A DNA stretch of 64,000 nt from Capillimicrobium sp035565675 (GCA_035565675.1 DATMSA010000091.1:1-64000), one strand, 5' to 3'; positions 37,715 through 48,495 are shown, counted from the stretch's first letter. The notes: generated by a model from the sequence alone, not told the origin. Program-made: numbers and translations.

Positions 37715-38692
37715 TCAGGGCATCGCGCCCGCGTCGATCCGCCGGCGCCACCAGGTCGCGGCCAGCAGCTCGACCACGCTGACCTCGACGAGCGAGGCCA
37801 CCAGCGGGTCGTCGGCGCCCGCGAACGGCGCGACCGGCGTCGTGCCCGCCGGCCCGGGCCGGCCGACCGCCAGGATCCGCGAGCCGCGCGGGCGCGCCCA
37901 CTCCATCACGCCCTCGTCGAACGAGGAGCCCGGGAACAGCAGCGCCGTGTAGCCGGGGTGCTTGGACAGGTACACGTCGACGTGGGTCCAGTCGCCGGTC
38001 TCGCAGCCGTCGGCGGCCACGCGCGGCCCCTCGCGCAGCATCAGCGCGGCCTGCAGCGCCGACGAGATCCGGACCGCGGGCGCGATCGCGTAGACGGTGT
38101 GGGCGCCGCCCACCGCGGCCAGCAGCGGCTCCAGCCAGTCGTCGCGGGCGTCCAGCAGCGCGCGCTGGGCCTCGACCGCGGGCCGCAGCGCATCCGCCTC
38201 CACGCCGGCGAGCAGCCACAGCACCGCCAGCGTCGCCTGGAACGTGCGGCAGGCCACGCCGCCCTCCTCCTTGCCGGCGAGCAGCGGCAGCGCGACGTCG
38301 GCGGCCTCCGCCAGCGGGCCGTCGGGCCGGTTCGTGATCGCGACCGTGCGGCTCACGCCGCGATGGCGCGCGAGCGCCGCCATGGTCTCGGGCGTGGCGC
38401 CGGAGGCCGAGATGCCGATCGCCAGCACGTCGCGCCCCGGCGCCGTCGTGGCGGACGGGTCGGCGGACGCGTACTCGGCCACCGCGGCCACGCCGCGGGC
38501 GCGCAGCGCGGCGGCGACCGTCAGCGCCGCGAAGCGCGAGCTGCCCATGCCGATGAGCGCGACGCGCCGCCCGGCGAGCGGGTCGTGGCCGAGCGCGCGC
38601 AGCGGCGACGCGGCGCCCGCGTAGGCGTCGAGCAGGGCGGCGAGCGTCTGCGGCTCGCGCAGGACGTCCTGGCGGAAGGCGTCGGGGTTCAC
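37715..38692 (-). CDS. SIS-domain sugar-phosphate protein (GlmS/AgaS-like isomerase or deaminase)
   Basis: 325 residues with two SIS domains. The first has GRRVALIGMGSSRFAALTVAAAL (about 41-63) and LAIGISASGATPETMAAL (about 92-109), the S-x-S-G-x-T phosphosugar-binding motif; the second has VYAIAPAVRISSALQAALML and SFDEGVMEWARPRG. There is no glutaminase domain. Similar proteins act as aminosugar-phosphate isomerases or deaminases. GTG 38692 overlaps the stop of the upstream maltokinase-like gene as GTGA. The kinase may supply the sugar phosphate that this protein converts. Confidence 0.8.
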   Translation of the reverse strand: MNPDAFRQDVLREPQTLAALLDAYAGAASPLRALGHDPLAGRRVALIGMGSSRFAALTVAAALRARGVAAVAEYASADPSATTAPGRDVLAIGISASGATPETMAALARHRGVSRTVAITNRPDGPLAEAADVALPLLAGKEEGGVACRTFQATLAVLWLLAGVEADALRPAVEAQRALLDARDDWLEPLLAAVGGAHTVYAIAPAVRISSALQAALMLREGPRVAADGCETGDWTHVDVYLSKHPGYTALLFPGSSFDEGVMEWARPRGSRILAVGRPGPAGTTPVAPFAGADDPLVASLVEVSVVELLAATWWRRRIDAGAMP

Positions 38693-39912
38693 GGCTCCAG
38701 CTCCTCCAGCAGCGATCGCAGGGCGGCGCGCGGCGCGTACGCCCACTCGGGCACGACCGTGTGCGCGTACACGAGCTCGCGGCACGCCTTCGCGAGCTCC
38801 AGGGTGGCCAGCAGCCGCGCGTCCACCGCCGTCGCGTAGCCGTCGAGCACGGCGGCGCGCGACGCGGCGATCCAGGCGCCCGGGTCGGCGTCCGGCCCCA
38901 CCCGCCGCGCCGCCGCCCACCCGACGTGGTCGACGGAGCGCAGGAGCCCGGCGAGATCGCGCAGCGGCGTGTCGGGCGCCCGCCGGCGCGCGAGCGGCAG
39001 CGTCGGGTCGCCCTCGAAGTCGATCACGACGACGCGGCCGGGCGTGCGCAGGAGCTGCGCGACGTGCAGGTCGCCGTGGATGCGCTGGACGGGCACGCCG
39101 ACCGCATCCGACAGCTCCCCCAGCCGCGCGGCGATCGCGTCGCGCGCCCGCGCCACCTCCGGCTCGTGCGCGGCGGCCTGCGCGAGCGCGGCGAGCGCGT
39201 CCTCGCGCCAGGCGATCGCCGTGGCGGGATCGGCCCGCTCGACCGGTGCGACCTGCGCCAGCGCGCGGTGCAGCGCCGCGACGGCGGCGCCCGCCGCCCG
39301 GTGCTCGCCGGCGCCCGCGTCCGGGTCGCCGCGGCGCAGCGCGTCGGCCGCGCGCAGGATCGGCGCCTCCCACCCGGCCTCCGCGTCCGGGATCAGCTCG
39401 CTCAGCAGCGCGATCGCGGTGTCCGCCCCGTCGGGGGCGACGTGGTGGACGGAGCCGGCGAACGCGGGCACCGGCGCGTCGGTGGCGGCCAGCGCCGCGC
39501 ACAGCCCGACCTCCGGGTGCACGCCGGGCGCCAGGCGCCGGTAGGCCTTGACCAGCAGTCGGCCGTCGAGCGCGACGAGCGTGTTGGACTGGTCGGTGGC
39601 GGGGATCGTCACGGCCGCGTCGGGCCCGCAGGCGAGCGCGTCGAACGCCGGGCCGCGGCGCAGCTCCAGCCGCCCGCCGTCGCCGTCCACGGGCCCGTCG
39701 GCGAGCGCCGCCACGAGCCGCGGCCACAGCTCCGGGCCGCCCTCGTCCAGCAGGTAGCGCTCGCCGGCGCCGCCGTCGGCGAAGGCCACGTCGGCCAGCA
39801 CGAGGCGGCCCGTCCCGCCGGGCACCGACACCGCGCTCGCCTCCCGGACGGCCGCGATCGGCCGGCCCTTGCCCGCAAACCAGCGGGCATCAGCAAGATC
39901 CTTGACACTCAT
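38689..39912 (-). CDS. Maltokinase/glucosamine-kinase-like sugar kinase
   Basis: 407 residues, aminoglycoside-phosphotransferase fold. The catalytic loop is VQRIHGDLHVAQLL (near 289-302) and the metal-binding motif is VVVIDFEGDPTLPL (about 309-322). The IHGDLH...DFEGDP pair is the signature of actinobacterial maltokinases and of the related glucosamine kinases. The N-terminal cap starts DLADARWFAGKGRPI, also typical of this family (W-F-x-x-K-x-R). Coupling to a SIS-domain aminosugar-type protein, with no treS or glgE nearby, favours an aminosugar substrate over maltose. ATG 39912 is divergent from the Lrp gene across 63 bases. Confidence 0.8.
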   Translation of the reverse strand: MSVKDLADARWFAGKGRPIAAVREASAVSVPGGTGRLVLADVAFADGGAGERYLLDEGGPELWPRLVAALADGPVDGDGGRLELRRGPAFDALACGPDAAVTIPATDQSNTLVALDGRLLVKAYRRLAPGVHPEVGLCAALAATDAPVPAFAGSVHHVAPDGADTAIALLSELIPDAEAGWEAPILRAADALRRGDPDAGAGEHRAAGAAVAALHRALAQVAPVERADPATAIAWREDALAALAQAAAHEPEVARARDAIAARLGELSDAVGVPVQRIHGDLHVAQLLRTPGRVVVIDFEGDPTLPLARRRAPDTPLRDLAGLLRSVDHVGWAAARRVGPDADPGAWIAASRAAVLDGYATAVDARLLATLELAKACRELVYAHTVVPEWAYAPRAALRSLLEELEP

Positions 39913-39975
39913 CTGCGGAATCCGGTAAGCCTAACGCGAGAGCGCTCGGAAATCGCAACCGGGACGGGTATTCAC
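39913..39975. promoter_or_regulatory. Divergent promoter region between the sugar-kinase and Lrp genes
   Basis: 63 bases holding both start regions. It contains a short GAGCGCTC dyad in a relatively AT-richer setting (GCCTAACGCGAGAGCGCTCG). This could be an autoregulatory Lrp site; no consensus match is claimed. Confidence 0.35.
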
Positions 39976-40479
39976 TTGGCGACTCCGCCGGAGCTGGACG
40001 ACATCGATCGCCGGATCATCGGCGCCCTGCAGGTCGACGGGCGCCGTCCGTACTCGCGGATCGCCGGCGACATCGGCGTGTCCGAGTCGGTCGTGCGCTA
40101 CCGCGCCCAGCGGCTGGAGCAGAGCGGGATGCTGCAGGTGGTCGGGATCGCCGACCCCCTGCGCATCGGCTTCGACCGCATGGCGCTCATCGGGCTGCGG
40201 CTGCGACCCGGCACCGTCGACGCGGTCTGCGAGGCGATCACCGCCTTCCCGGAGACCTCCTACGTGGCGGCGCTCGCCGGCACCTTCGACGTGATCGTCG
40301 AGGTCATCTGCCGCGACACCGCCCACTTCAAGGAGCTGCTCTACGAGCGCATCCAGCACGTCGAGGGCGTGCTGTCGACGGAGTCGTTCTTCGTCTTGGA
40401 GATCCACAAGATGGCCTACGGATGGGGCGTCGGCGAGGTCGCCATCGCCGACGGGACCAGTGAGGAGGGGACGGCGTGA
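39976..40479 (+). CDS. Lrp/AsnC-family transcriptional regulator
   Basis: 167 residues. The N-terminal helix-turn-helix (LDDIDRRIIGALQVDGRRPY, then VSESVVRYRAQRLEQSGML) and C-terminal RAM/ligand-binding domain (ALIGLRLRPGTVDAVCEAI, YVAALAGTFDVIVEVICRD) are typical. It starts with TTG 39976, as no ATG or GTG fits the family start. The stop overlaps the glycosyltransferase start by 4 bases, so the regulator is the first gene of the polyamine operon and is likely its local, ligand-responsive controller. Confidence 0.9.
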   Translation: MATPPELDDIDRRIIGALQVDGRRPYSRIAGDIGVSESVVRYRAQRLEQSGMLQVVGIADPLRIGFDRMALIGLRLRPGTVDAVCEAITAFPETSYVAALAGTFDVIVEVICRDTAHFKELLYERIQHVEGVLSTESFFVLEIHKMAYGWGVGEVAIADGTSEEGTA

Positions 40480-41765
40480 CCGACGCGCCACTGACGATCG
40501 CGTTCTTCCCGGAGAGCGCGTACGGACCGACGAACAACTGCGTGGGGATCGGCGACGTGCTGCGCCGCCGCGGCCATCGCGTGGTGTTCATCGTGGAGGA
40601 GTCGTTCAAGGGGACGCTCGAGCCCAAGGGCTTCGAGGAGCGCCTCATGCGCCTCGGCCCGCCGCCCGAGCAGGAGGAGGAGCCCGGCCAGTTCTGGAAG
40701 GACTTCATCCGCGACACGGCCCCCGTGTTCCGCACGCCGACGATCGAGCAGATCGAGGGGTTCGTCGCCCCCACCTGGCAGGCGCTCCTCGACGGCGCCC
40801 GCTACGTCGACGACCGGCTGCGCGAGATCATCGACGAGGTCCGGCCCGACGTGATCGTCGAGGACAACGTCCTGTGCTTCCCGGCGCTGCCGGCGTCGGG
40901 GCGGCCGTGGGTGCGGATCGTCTCCTGCAACCCCGCCGAGATCGTCGACCCCGCGGTGCCGCCCCCGTTCAGCGGCCTGCCGACGGACGACCGCAGCGAG
41001 TGGGACGCCTACTGGGCCGAGTACCGCCGCGTCCACGACCCGATGCACGCCGAGTTCGACGCGTTCGTGCAGGAGCGGGGCGCGCCGCCGCTGCCGCCCG
41101 GCGAGTTCATCCACACGTCGCCGTGGCTCAACCTCTACCTGTACCCGCGCGAGCTGGACTACGCCCGCGAGCGCCCGCTCGACGGCTGGCACAACCTCGA
41201 GACGAGCGTGCGCACGACCGACGACCCGTGGGAGCTGCCCGAGCCGCTCGCCTCCCGCGACGGGAAGCTCGTCTACCTGAGCCTCGGCTCCCTGGGCTCC
41301 GGCGACGTCGAGCTGATGCAGAAGCTGATCGACACGTTCGCGCAGACGGACCATCGCGTGATCGTCTCGATGGGCCCGCAGCACGAGCAGCTGCGCCTGG
41401 CCGACAACATGGTCGGCGCCGAGTTCCTGCCGCAGACGTCGATCCTGCCGATGGTCGACCTCGTCGTCACCCACGGCGGGAACAACACCGTCACCGAGAG
41501 CGTCCACTTCGGCAAGCCGATGATCGTGCTGCCGCTGTTCTGGGACCAGTACGACAACGCCCAGCGCGTCCACGAGACGGGCTTCGGCGTGCGGCTGGAC
41601 ACCTATGGCCACACCCCCGACGAGCTGCGCGACGCCGCCGCCCGTCTGCTGGCCGACGGGTCACTGCAGGAGCGGCTGGCCGGGATCGCCCGGCGGCTGC
41701 AGGCGAGCCCCGGCACCGTCCGGGCCGCCGATCTGATCGAGCAGGTTCCACGGAGCGAGAGGTGA
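40476..41765 (+). CDS. UDP-glycosyltransferase, MGT/YjiC-like (GT1)
   Basis: 429 residues, GT-B fold. The C-terminal donor-binding region contains VYLSLGSLGSGDVELMQKL, FLPQTSILPMVDLVVTHGGN and NTVTESVHFGKPMIVLPLF, the H-G-G-x-x-T-x-x-E signature of family 1 enzymes; WDQYDNAQRV follows. The N-terminal acceptor domain is unusual: it lacks the typical GH-x-x-P start and reads SAYGPTNNCVGIGDVLRRRG. GTG 40476 overlaps lrp. It is coupled by TGATG to potD. A glycosyltransferase between a regulator and a polyamine transporter is unexpected; its acceptor is unknown. Confidence 0.85.
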   Translation: MTDAPLTIAFFPESAYGPTNNCVGIGDVLRRRGHRVVFIVEESFKGTLEPKGFEERLMRLGPPPEQEEEPGQFWKDFIRDTAPVFRTPTIEQIEGFVAPTWQALLDGARYVDDRLREIIDEVRPDVIVEDNVLCFPALPASGRPWVRIVSCNPAEIVDPAVPPPFSGLPTDDRSEWDAYWAEYRRVHDPMHAEFDAFVQERGAPPLPPGEFIHTSPWLNLYLYPRELDYARERPLDGWHNLETSVRTTDDPWELPEPLASRDGKLVYLSLGSLGSGDVELMQKLIDTFAQTDHRVIVSMGPQHEQLRLADNMVGAEFLPQTSILPMVDLVVTHGGNNTVTESVHFGKPMIVLPLFWDQYDNAQRVHETGFGVRLDTYGHTPDELRDAAARLLADGSLQERLAGIARRLQASPGTVRAADLIEQVPRSER

Positions 41766-42901
41766 TGACGATGATCCGCACGATGCGGATGCGGGGCCGA
41801 CTGGCGACGATCGCCGCCGCCGGGGCGATGGCGACCGGGCTGGCGGCGTGCGGCTCGGAGATCGAGGAGCCGACCACGAGCGCCGGGGCGGCCACCGCCG
41901 CGGCCGAGACCGAGGCGCCGGCCACCGAGAAGGGGACGCTGACGATCTCCAACTGGGACGCCTACACCCCCGAGGGGCTGATCCCCGCCTTCGAGAAGGA
42001 GACGGGCATCAAGGTCAAGATGGCCAAGCACGCCACCAACGAGGAGATCATGGGCAAGCTGGACGCCGCCGACGGCGGCGGCTACGACCTCGTGTTCGTC
42101 TCCGGCCCGTTCGCGCAGGCGCTGCACAAGCGCGGCTGGGCGGCGCCGATCGACGAGTCGAAGGTGCCCAACCTCAAGAACCTCTACCCGGAGGCGACCG
42201 AGCTCGGCTACGACCCCGGCAACCAGTACTCGGTCCCCTACACGTGGGGCACGACCGGCCTCTGCTACCGCTCCGACCTCGTCTCCGAGAAGCCGGATTC
42301 GTGGAACGACCTGCTCGACCCGGCCGACGACGTGAAGGGCAAGACGACGATGCTCGCGACCGACCGGTGGCTGCTGCTGCCGGCGCTCAAGCAGCTCGGC
42401 TACAGCGCCAACACGACCGACGAGGGCGAGCTCGAGGAGGCGCGCGACCTGCTGCTGAAGACCAAGGACACGCTCCTGGCCTACGACGACACGACGTTCT
42501 ACTCCAAGCTCGTCTCCGGCGAGGCGTCGCTCGTGGAGGCCTGGGACGGGTGGTGCAACTACGGCATCGCCGAGAACGACGACATCGAGTTCGTGGTGCC
42601 CGAGGAGGGCTCCGACCTGTGGGTCGACGCGATGGTCGTGCTCGAGTCCTCCGAGAACAAGGACGCCGCCTACGAGTTCATCAACTGGGTGCTGCGCCCC
42701 GACAGCGGCGCGTCCGTCGTCGAGCTGCTGACCTACAAGGTGCCCAACAAGGCGGCGATGGACGAGCTCGACCCGGCGCTGGTCGAGCAGTTCCCCAACC
42801 TCGGCATGGACCCGGCCGAGCTGCTGCAGCAGGAGTCGCTGCAGGATCTCGGCGACGGCCAGCCGACGTGGAGCCGCATCGTCACGGAGATCACGAGCTA
42901 G
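41765..42901 (+). CDS. potD: Polyamine ABC transporter substrate-binding lipoprotein (PotD-like)
   Basis: 378 residues. A lipobox GLAACGS near residue 30 marks an exported lipoprotein. After a Thr/Ala-rich linker the mature protein begins TLTISNWDAYTPEGLIPAFE, the hallmark of PotD/PotF (ISNW-x-x-Y). VPYTWGTTGLCYRSDLV and AWDGWCNYGI (polyamine-contact aromatic/acidic residues) follow. ATG 41765 overlaps the glycosyltransferase stop; GGAG lies 9 bases upstream. Binds spermidine or putrescine outside the cell for PotBCA. Confidence 0.93.
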   Translation: MTMIRTMRMRGRLATIAAAGAMATGLAACGSEIEEPTTSAGAATAAAETEAPATEKGTLTISNWDAYTPEGLIPAFEKETGIKVKMAKHATNEEIMGKLDAADGGGYDLVFVSGPFAQALHKRGWAAPIDESKVPNLKNLYPEATELGYDPGNQYSVPYTWGTTGLCYRSDLVSEKPDSWNDLLDPADDVKGKTTMLATDRWLLLPALKQLGYSANTTDEGELEEARDLLLKTKDTLLAYDDTTFYSKLVSGEASLVEAWDGWCNYGIAENDDIEFVVPEEGSDLWVDAMVVLESSENKDAAYEFINWVLRPDSGASVVELLTYKVPNKAAMDELDPALVEQFPNLGMDPAELLQQESLQDLGDGQPTWSRIVTEITS

Positions 42902-42919
42902 CGCTCGACCGAGCATCCG

Positions 42920-43789
42920 ATGAGGAGCGCCCGGCAGATCGCCCGGCGCGGCCTGCAGCTCGGTCCCGCCCTCACGTGGTGGACCGTGCTGCTGGTCGTG
43001 CCCGTGGGCCTGATCCTCGCCTACTCGCTGTTCCGGCGAGGGACCTACGGCGGGGTGGTCTACGAGTTCACGCTCGAGAACTTCGAGCGCGTCGTCGACC
43101 CGATCTACCTGAAGGTCCTGTGGTTCTCGGTGCGCGTCGCGCTCGAGGCGACGGTCGTGGCGCTCCTCGTCGGGTACCCGACCGCGTGGTTCATCGCCAC
43201 GCGGCCCAAGCGCTGGCGGACGTTCCTGCTGGTGCTGGTCGTCCTGCCGTTCTGGACCTCCCTGCTGATCCGCACGTACGCGTGGATGGTGCTGCTCAAC
43301 GACGAGGGCCTGATCAACAACACGCTGGAGTCGCTCGGGCTGATCGGCTCGCCGCTGAGCCTCCTCTACAACGAGTTCGCGATCGTCCTGGGCCTCGTCT
43401 ACGGCTACCTGCCGCTGATGGTCCTGCCGCTGTACGCGGCGATCGAGCGGCTCGGCCCCGACCTGCGCGAGGCGGCGCAGGACCTCGGCGCCAGCGGCTG
43501 GCGGGCGTTCCTGACCGTGACGCTCCCGCTCACCCGCTCGGGCGTGTGGGCCGGCTGCCTGTTCGTCTTCGTGCCGTCGCTGGGGAACTTCATCGTCCCC
43601 GACCTGCTGGGCGGCGGGCGCAGCCAGATGATCGGCAACCTCATCCAGGTCCAGTTCCTGAAGGCGCGCGACTGGCCGTTCGGCGCGACGGTGGCGCTGG
43701 CGGTGATCGCGCTGATGACCGTGGTGCTGCTCATCCAGGCGTGGATGAACGCGCGCGACCGTCGCGAGGAGGTGCCCGGTGCGGTCTGA
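42920..43789 (+). CDS. potB: Polyamine ABC transporter permease (PotB-like)
   Basis: 289 residues with six predicted membrane helices. The ABC-permease EAA loop EAAQDLGASGWRAFLTVTLP is near 192-211, followed by SLGNFIVPDLLGGGRSQMIG, typical of PotB. Located 18 bases after potD. The 3' end overlaps potC by 11 bases. Confidence 0.93.
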   Translation: MRSARQIARRGLQLGPALTWWTVLLVVPVGLILAYSLFRRGTYGGVVYEFTLENFERVVDPIYLKVLWFSVRVALEATVVALLVGYPTAWFIATRPKRWRTFLLVLVVLPFWTSLLIRTYAWMVLLNDEGLINNTLESLGLIGSPLSLLYNEFAIVLGLVYGYLPLMVLPLYAAIERLGPDLREAAQDLGASGWRAFLTVTLPLTRSGVWAGCLFVFVPSLGNFIVPDLLGGGRSQMIGNLIQVQFLKARDWPFGATVALAVIALMTVVLLIQAWMNARDRREEVPGAV

Positions 43790-44569
43790 CGGCGGGCGCC
43801 ACTGGGCCAGCGGGGCCGTGTTCCTCGCCACGGTCGCGTTCCTGTACCTGCCGATCGCGGTGCTGATCGGGCTGTCGTTCAACGCCAGCGGCCTGCCGAC
43901 GTCGTGGGGCGGGTTCACGACCGGCTGGTACGACCGGCTCTTCGCCAACGACGAGATCCTCAGCGCGTTTCGCAACACGCTGATCGTCGCGGTGTGCGCG
44001 ACCGCGATCTCGGTGGTCATCGGCACGCTGCTGGCGTTCGGGCTGGAGCGCACGGTCCGCTCGCGGGCGCTCGACGCCGGGTCGTTCGTGCCGATGGTGA
44101 TCCCCGACATCGTCCTGGCGATCGCCCTGCTGAGCTTCTACAACCTCGTCTTCACGCAGTGGATGGGCGTGCGGCTCGGCCTGTGGTCGGTGATCCTCGG
44201 CCACGCCGTGTTCGGGATCGCGTTCGTGTCGGCGATCGTGCGCACGCGCCTGCGCCACTTCGACGACTCCACCGTCGAGGCGTCGCTGGACCTGGGCGCC
44301 ACCGAGCTGCAGACCTTCCGCCACGTGACGCTGCCGCAGATCGCGCCGGGCGTGATCGCCGGCGCGCTCGTCGCGTTCACGCTCTCGCTGGACGAGTTCG
44401 TGATCGCGTTCTTCACCGCCGGGACCGAGGTGACCTTCCCGATCCAGGTCTACTCGATGGTCCGCTTCGGCGTGACCCCGGAGATCAACGCCGCCGCCAC
44501 GATCGTCGTCGGCTTCAGCCTCGTGCTGATGCTCGTCGCGGTCCGCCTGCGCGGCCAGGAGGACACCGC

Positions 44570-44573
<4 letters not shown>
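43779..44573 (+). CDS. potC: Polyamine ABC transporter permease (PotC-like)
   Basis: 264 residues, six membrane helices. The EAA loop reads EASLDLGATELQTFRHVTLP near 171-190, then SLDEFVIAFFTAG, the PotC pattern. GTG 43779 is preceded by AGGAGG at a good distance, which decides this start inside the end of potB. The stop overlaps the ATG of potA. Confidence 0.93.
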
Positions 44574-45557
<984 letters not shown>

Positions 45558-45565
<8 letters not shown>

Positions 45566-46970
45566 GCGCACGCTGGTGAACCCGGCGACCGGCGCCGAGA
45601 TCGCGGTGCTCGCCGACTCCACGCCCGCCGAGGTCGACGCGGCCGTCGCCGCTGCGCGCGGCGCGCTGGGCGAGTGGGGCGGCGCGACGCCGGGCGAGCG
45701 CGCCGCGGTGCTCCTGCGCTGGGCCGACCTGATCGAGCGCGACGCCGACGCGCTGTGCGCGCTGGAGGTCGAGGAGACCGGCAAGCCCATGGTCGTCGCA
45801 CGCGACGGCGAGCTGCCCTTCGCGGTCGACAACGTCCGCTTCTTCGCCGGCGCGGCCCGGTCGCTGGCGGGCACGGGCGCGGGCCGCTTCTCGGCCGGGT
45901 ACACGTCGATGCTGACGCGCCGCCCGGCCGGCGTCGTCGGCGCCATCGCCCCCTGGAACTTCCCGCTGATCATGGCGGTCTGGAAGCTCGGCCCCGCGCT
46001 GGCGGCCGGCTGCAGCGTCGTGATCAAGCCGGCGCCGGCGACGCCCCGGTCGACGCTGCGGCTGGTCGAGCTGCTGGCCGAGGCGGGGCTGCCCGACGGC
46101 GCCGCCGCGTGCGTGCTCGGCGACGGCGACGTCGGCGGCGCGCTCGTCGAGCACCCCGACGTGGCGATGATCTCGCTGACCGGCTCCACCGAGACCGGCC
46201 GCCGGATCATGGCCGGCGCCGCGCCGACGCTGAAGCGCCTGCACCTGGAGCTGGGCGGCAAGGCGCCGGTGCTGGTGTTCGACGACGCCGACCTGGACGC
46301 CGCCGCGGCCGGCGCGGCGCTGGGCGCGACGTACAACACCGGGCAGGACTGCACGGCGGCCACGCGCGTGTACGTGCAGCGCGCCGTCCACGAGCCGATG
46401 GTCGAGGCGCTGCGCGAGGCGCTGCGGTCGATCCGGGTCGGCGACCCGCACGACGCCGGCACCGACATCGGCCCGCTCATCGCCGCCGGCCATCGCGACC
46501 GCGTCCACGGCTTCGTCGCGCGCGCGGCCGCCGCCGGCGCGCGCGTCGTCACGGGCGGCGAGGTGCCCGACGGCCCCGGCGCCTTCTATCCCCCCACGCT
46601 GGTGACCGGCGCCGACCAGCGCTCGGAGATCGTGCAGGGCGAGGTGTTCGGCCCCGTCCTCGTGGTCCTCCCGTTCGACGACGAGGCCGACGCGGTGCGG
46701 CTGGCCAACGACGTCGACTACGGGCTGGCCGCGTCGGTGTGGACGCGCGACGTCGGCCGGGCGCTGCGGATCGGCCCCGCGCTCGAGTTCGGCGTCGTGT
46801 GGGTGAACGACCACCTGCCGATCGCCTCCGAGGCGCCGCACGGCGGGCTGAAGCAGTCGGGCTTCGGCAAGGACATGTCGCAGGAGGCGGTGCTCGAGTA
46901 CTCGGTCACGCAGCACCTGATGGTCAAGCACGCCGAGCCGACCCCCCGCGACGGGTTCCGGCCCGCATGA
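45558..46970 (+). CDS. Aldehyde dehydrogenase, probably aminobutyraldehyde-type
   Basis: 470 residues. NAD-binding VGAIAPWNFPLIMAVWKLGP (about 126-145), GSTETGRRI, the catalytic Glu in LELGGKAPVLVFDDAD (near 234) and nucleophile Cys in NTGQDCTAATRVY (near 267) are intact. Placement between a polyamine importer and an amine oxidase suggests oxidation of gamma-aminobutyraldehyde or its gamma-glutamyl form. GTG 45558 overlaps potA by 8 bases. Confidence 0.93.
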
Positions 46971-48466
46971 CCGACGTCGCCGGACGGCCGGCCGCCGGGC
47001 CCCGCGACGGCGCCGGCCGCGCGGACCTGCCGCGGGTGGGGCCCGTGTTCTGGCTCGAGCAGGCCCTCGCGGCCGAGGACGGCGAGCGCGCCTGCCCGCC
47101 CCTGACCGGCACGGTGCGCGCCGATGTGTGCGTCGTCGGCGGCGGCTTCGTGGGCCTGTGGACGGCGCTGGAGCTCACCGAGCTCGCGCCCGACGCGCGG
47201 GTCGTGCTGATCGACGCCCAGGGCTGCGGCTTCGGGGCGAGCGGCCGCAACGGCGGCTGGGCGACGAGCTGGTACGACGAGCTGCAGGACCTCGTCGCGC
47301 GCTTCGGGCCCGAGCAGGCCGCGTGGCTGGCGCGGGAGTCGTCGGCGGCGATCGACCGCATCGAGGCGTTCACGCAGGCCGAGGACGTCGACGCCCATCT
47401 GCGGCGCGCGGGCACGCTGTGGGCGGCGTCGTCGCACGCGCAGGACGGCGCCTGGCGGGCGCCGCTGGCGGCGGCGCGCGCGCTGGGCCTGGACGGCGTG
47501 CTGCGCCCGGTCGACGCGGCGCAGGTGCGCGCGCGCACGGGCGCGGCGGTGCTGGGCGACGGCGCGTTCCTGCCCGACGGCGCGGCCGTCCAGCCGGCGC
47601 TGCTGGCGCGGGGGCTGCGGCGGGTCCTGCTGCGCCGCGGCGTGGAGATCCACGAGGGCACGCCGATGCTGGCCCTCGAGCACGGCCGGACGCCGGCCGT
47701 GGTGACGCCGGCGGGGCGCGTGGAGGCCGGCGCGGTCGTGCTCGGGCTCGGCGCGTGGGCGGCGCGCCTGCGGGAGCTGCGCCGCGCGGTGGTGCCGATC
47801 GGCAGCCACATCGTCCTCACGGAGCCGATCCCCGAGCTCGTCGCCGAGCTGGGCTGGACCGGCGGCGAGCTCCTCGGCGACGCGCGCCTGATGGTCCACT
47901 ACGCGCAGGTCACGCGCGACGGCCGCATCGCCTTCGGGCGCGGCGGCGGGGCGGTCGGCCCGCTCGGGCGCGTGGTGCCGGCCCACACGGTCGACCCGCG
48001 GGCGGCCGCGCAGGTCGCGGCCTCGCTGCGCCGCTGGTTCCCGGCGCTGGAGCGCGTGCGGCTGACGCACGCCTGGGGCGGCGCGGTCGACCGGGCGCCG
48101 GGCCACCTGCCGTTCGTCGGCGCGCTCGGCGACCACGGCAACGTCCACTACGCGACCGGGTTCTCGGGCAACGGCGTCGCGCCCAGCGCGTTCGTCTCCC
48201 GGATCCTCGGCCGGCTCGCGCTCGGGGTGCGCGACGCGTACACCACCTGCGCGCTCGTGTCCGGGCCGCCCGGCTACCTGCCGCCCGAGCCGCTGCGCTC
48301 GGCGGGCGCGCTGGCGGTGCGGGCCGCGGTCGAGCGGGCCGAGGCCGCCGAGGAGCGCGGCGAGCGCGCGGGCCGGCTGGCGAGCGCGCTGCGCCCGCTC
48401 GTCTGGTACACGCTGCCGCGCGCCGTCGAGCCGCGCATGTGGAGGCGCCGCCGGCCGCAGCGATGA
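46967..48466 (+). CDS. FAD-dependent oxidoreductase, DAO family (PuuB-like amine oxidase)
   Basis: 499 residues. The FAD-binding VCVVGGGFVGLWTALEL (about 55-71), GFGASGRNGGWATSWYDEL (about 88-106) and the late GNVHYATGFSGNGVAPSAF are the pattern of gamma-glutamylputrescine oxidase-like enzymes. The C-terminal 80 residues after the DAO domain are an extra Ala/Glu-rich helix and basic tail. ATG 46967 overlaps the aldehyde dehydrogenase stop (ATGA). No gamma-glutamylputrescine synthetase is in the operon, so it may oxidise the free polyamine. Related to the oxidoreductase at 179-1558. Confidence 0.9.
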   Translation: MTDVAGRPAAGPRDGAGRADLPRVGPVFWLEQALAAEDGERACPPLTGTVRADVCVVGGGFVGLWTALELTELAPDARVVLIDAQGCGFGASGRNGGWATSWYDELQDLVARFGPEQAAWLARESSAAIDRIEAFTQAEDVDAHLRRAGTLWAASSHAQDGAWRAPLAAARALGLDGVLRPVDAAQVRARTGAAVLGDGAFLPDGAAVQPALLARGLRRVLLRRGVEIHEGTPMLALEHGRTPAVVTPAGRVEAGAVVLGLGAWAARLRELRRAVVPIGSHIVLTEPIPELVAELGWTGGELLGDARLMVHYAQVTRDGRIAFGRGGGAVGPLGRVVPAHTVDPRAAAQVAASLRRWFPALERVRLTHAWGGAVDRAPGHLPFVGALGDHGNVHYATGFSGNGVAPSAFVSRILGRLALGVRDAYTTCALVSGPPGYLPPEPLRSAGALAVRAAVERAEAAEERGERAGRLASALRPLVWYTLPRAVEPRMWRRRRPQR

Positions 48467-48495
48467 GTTCCGGGCCGCGCCGCGGTCCCCCCTGC

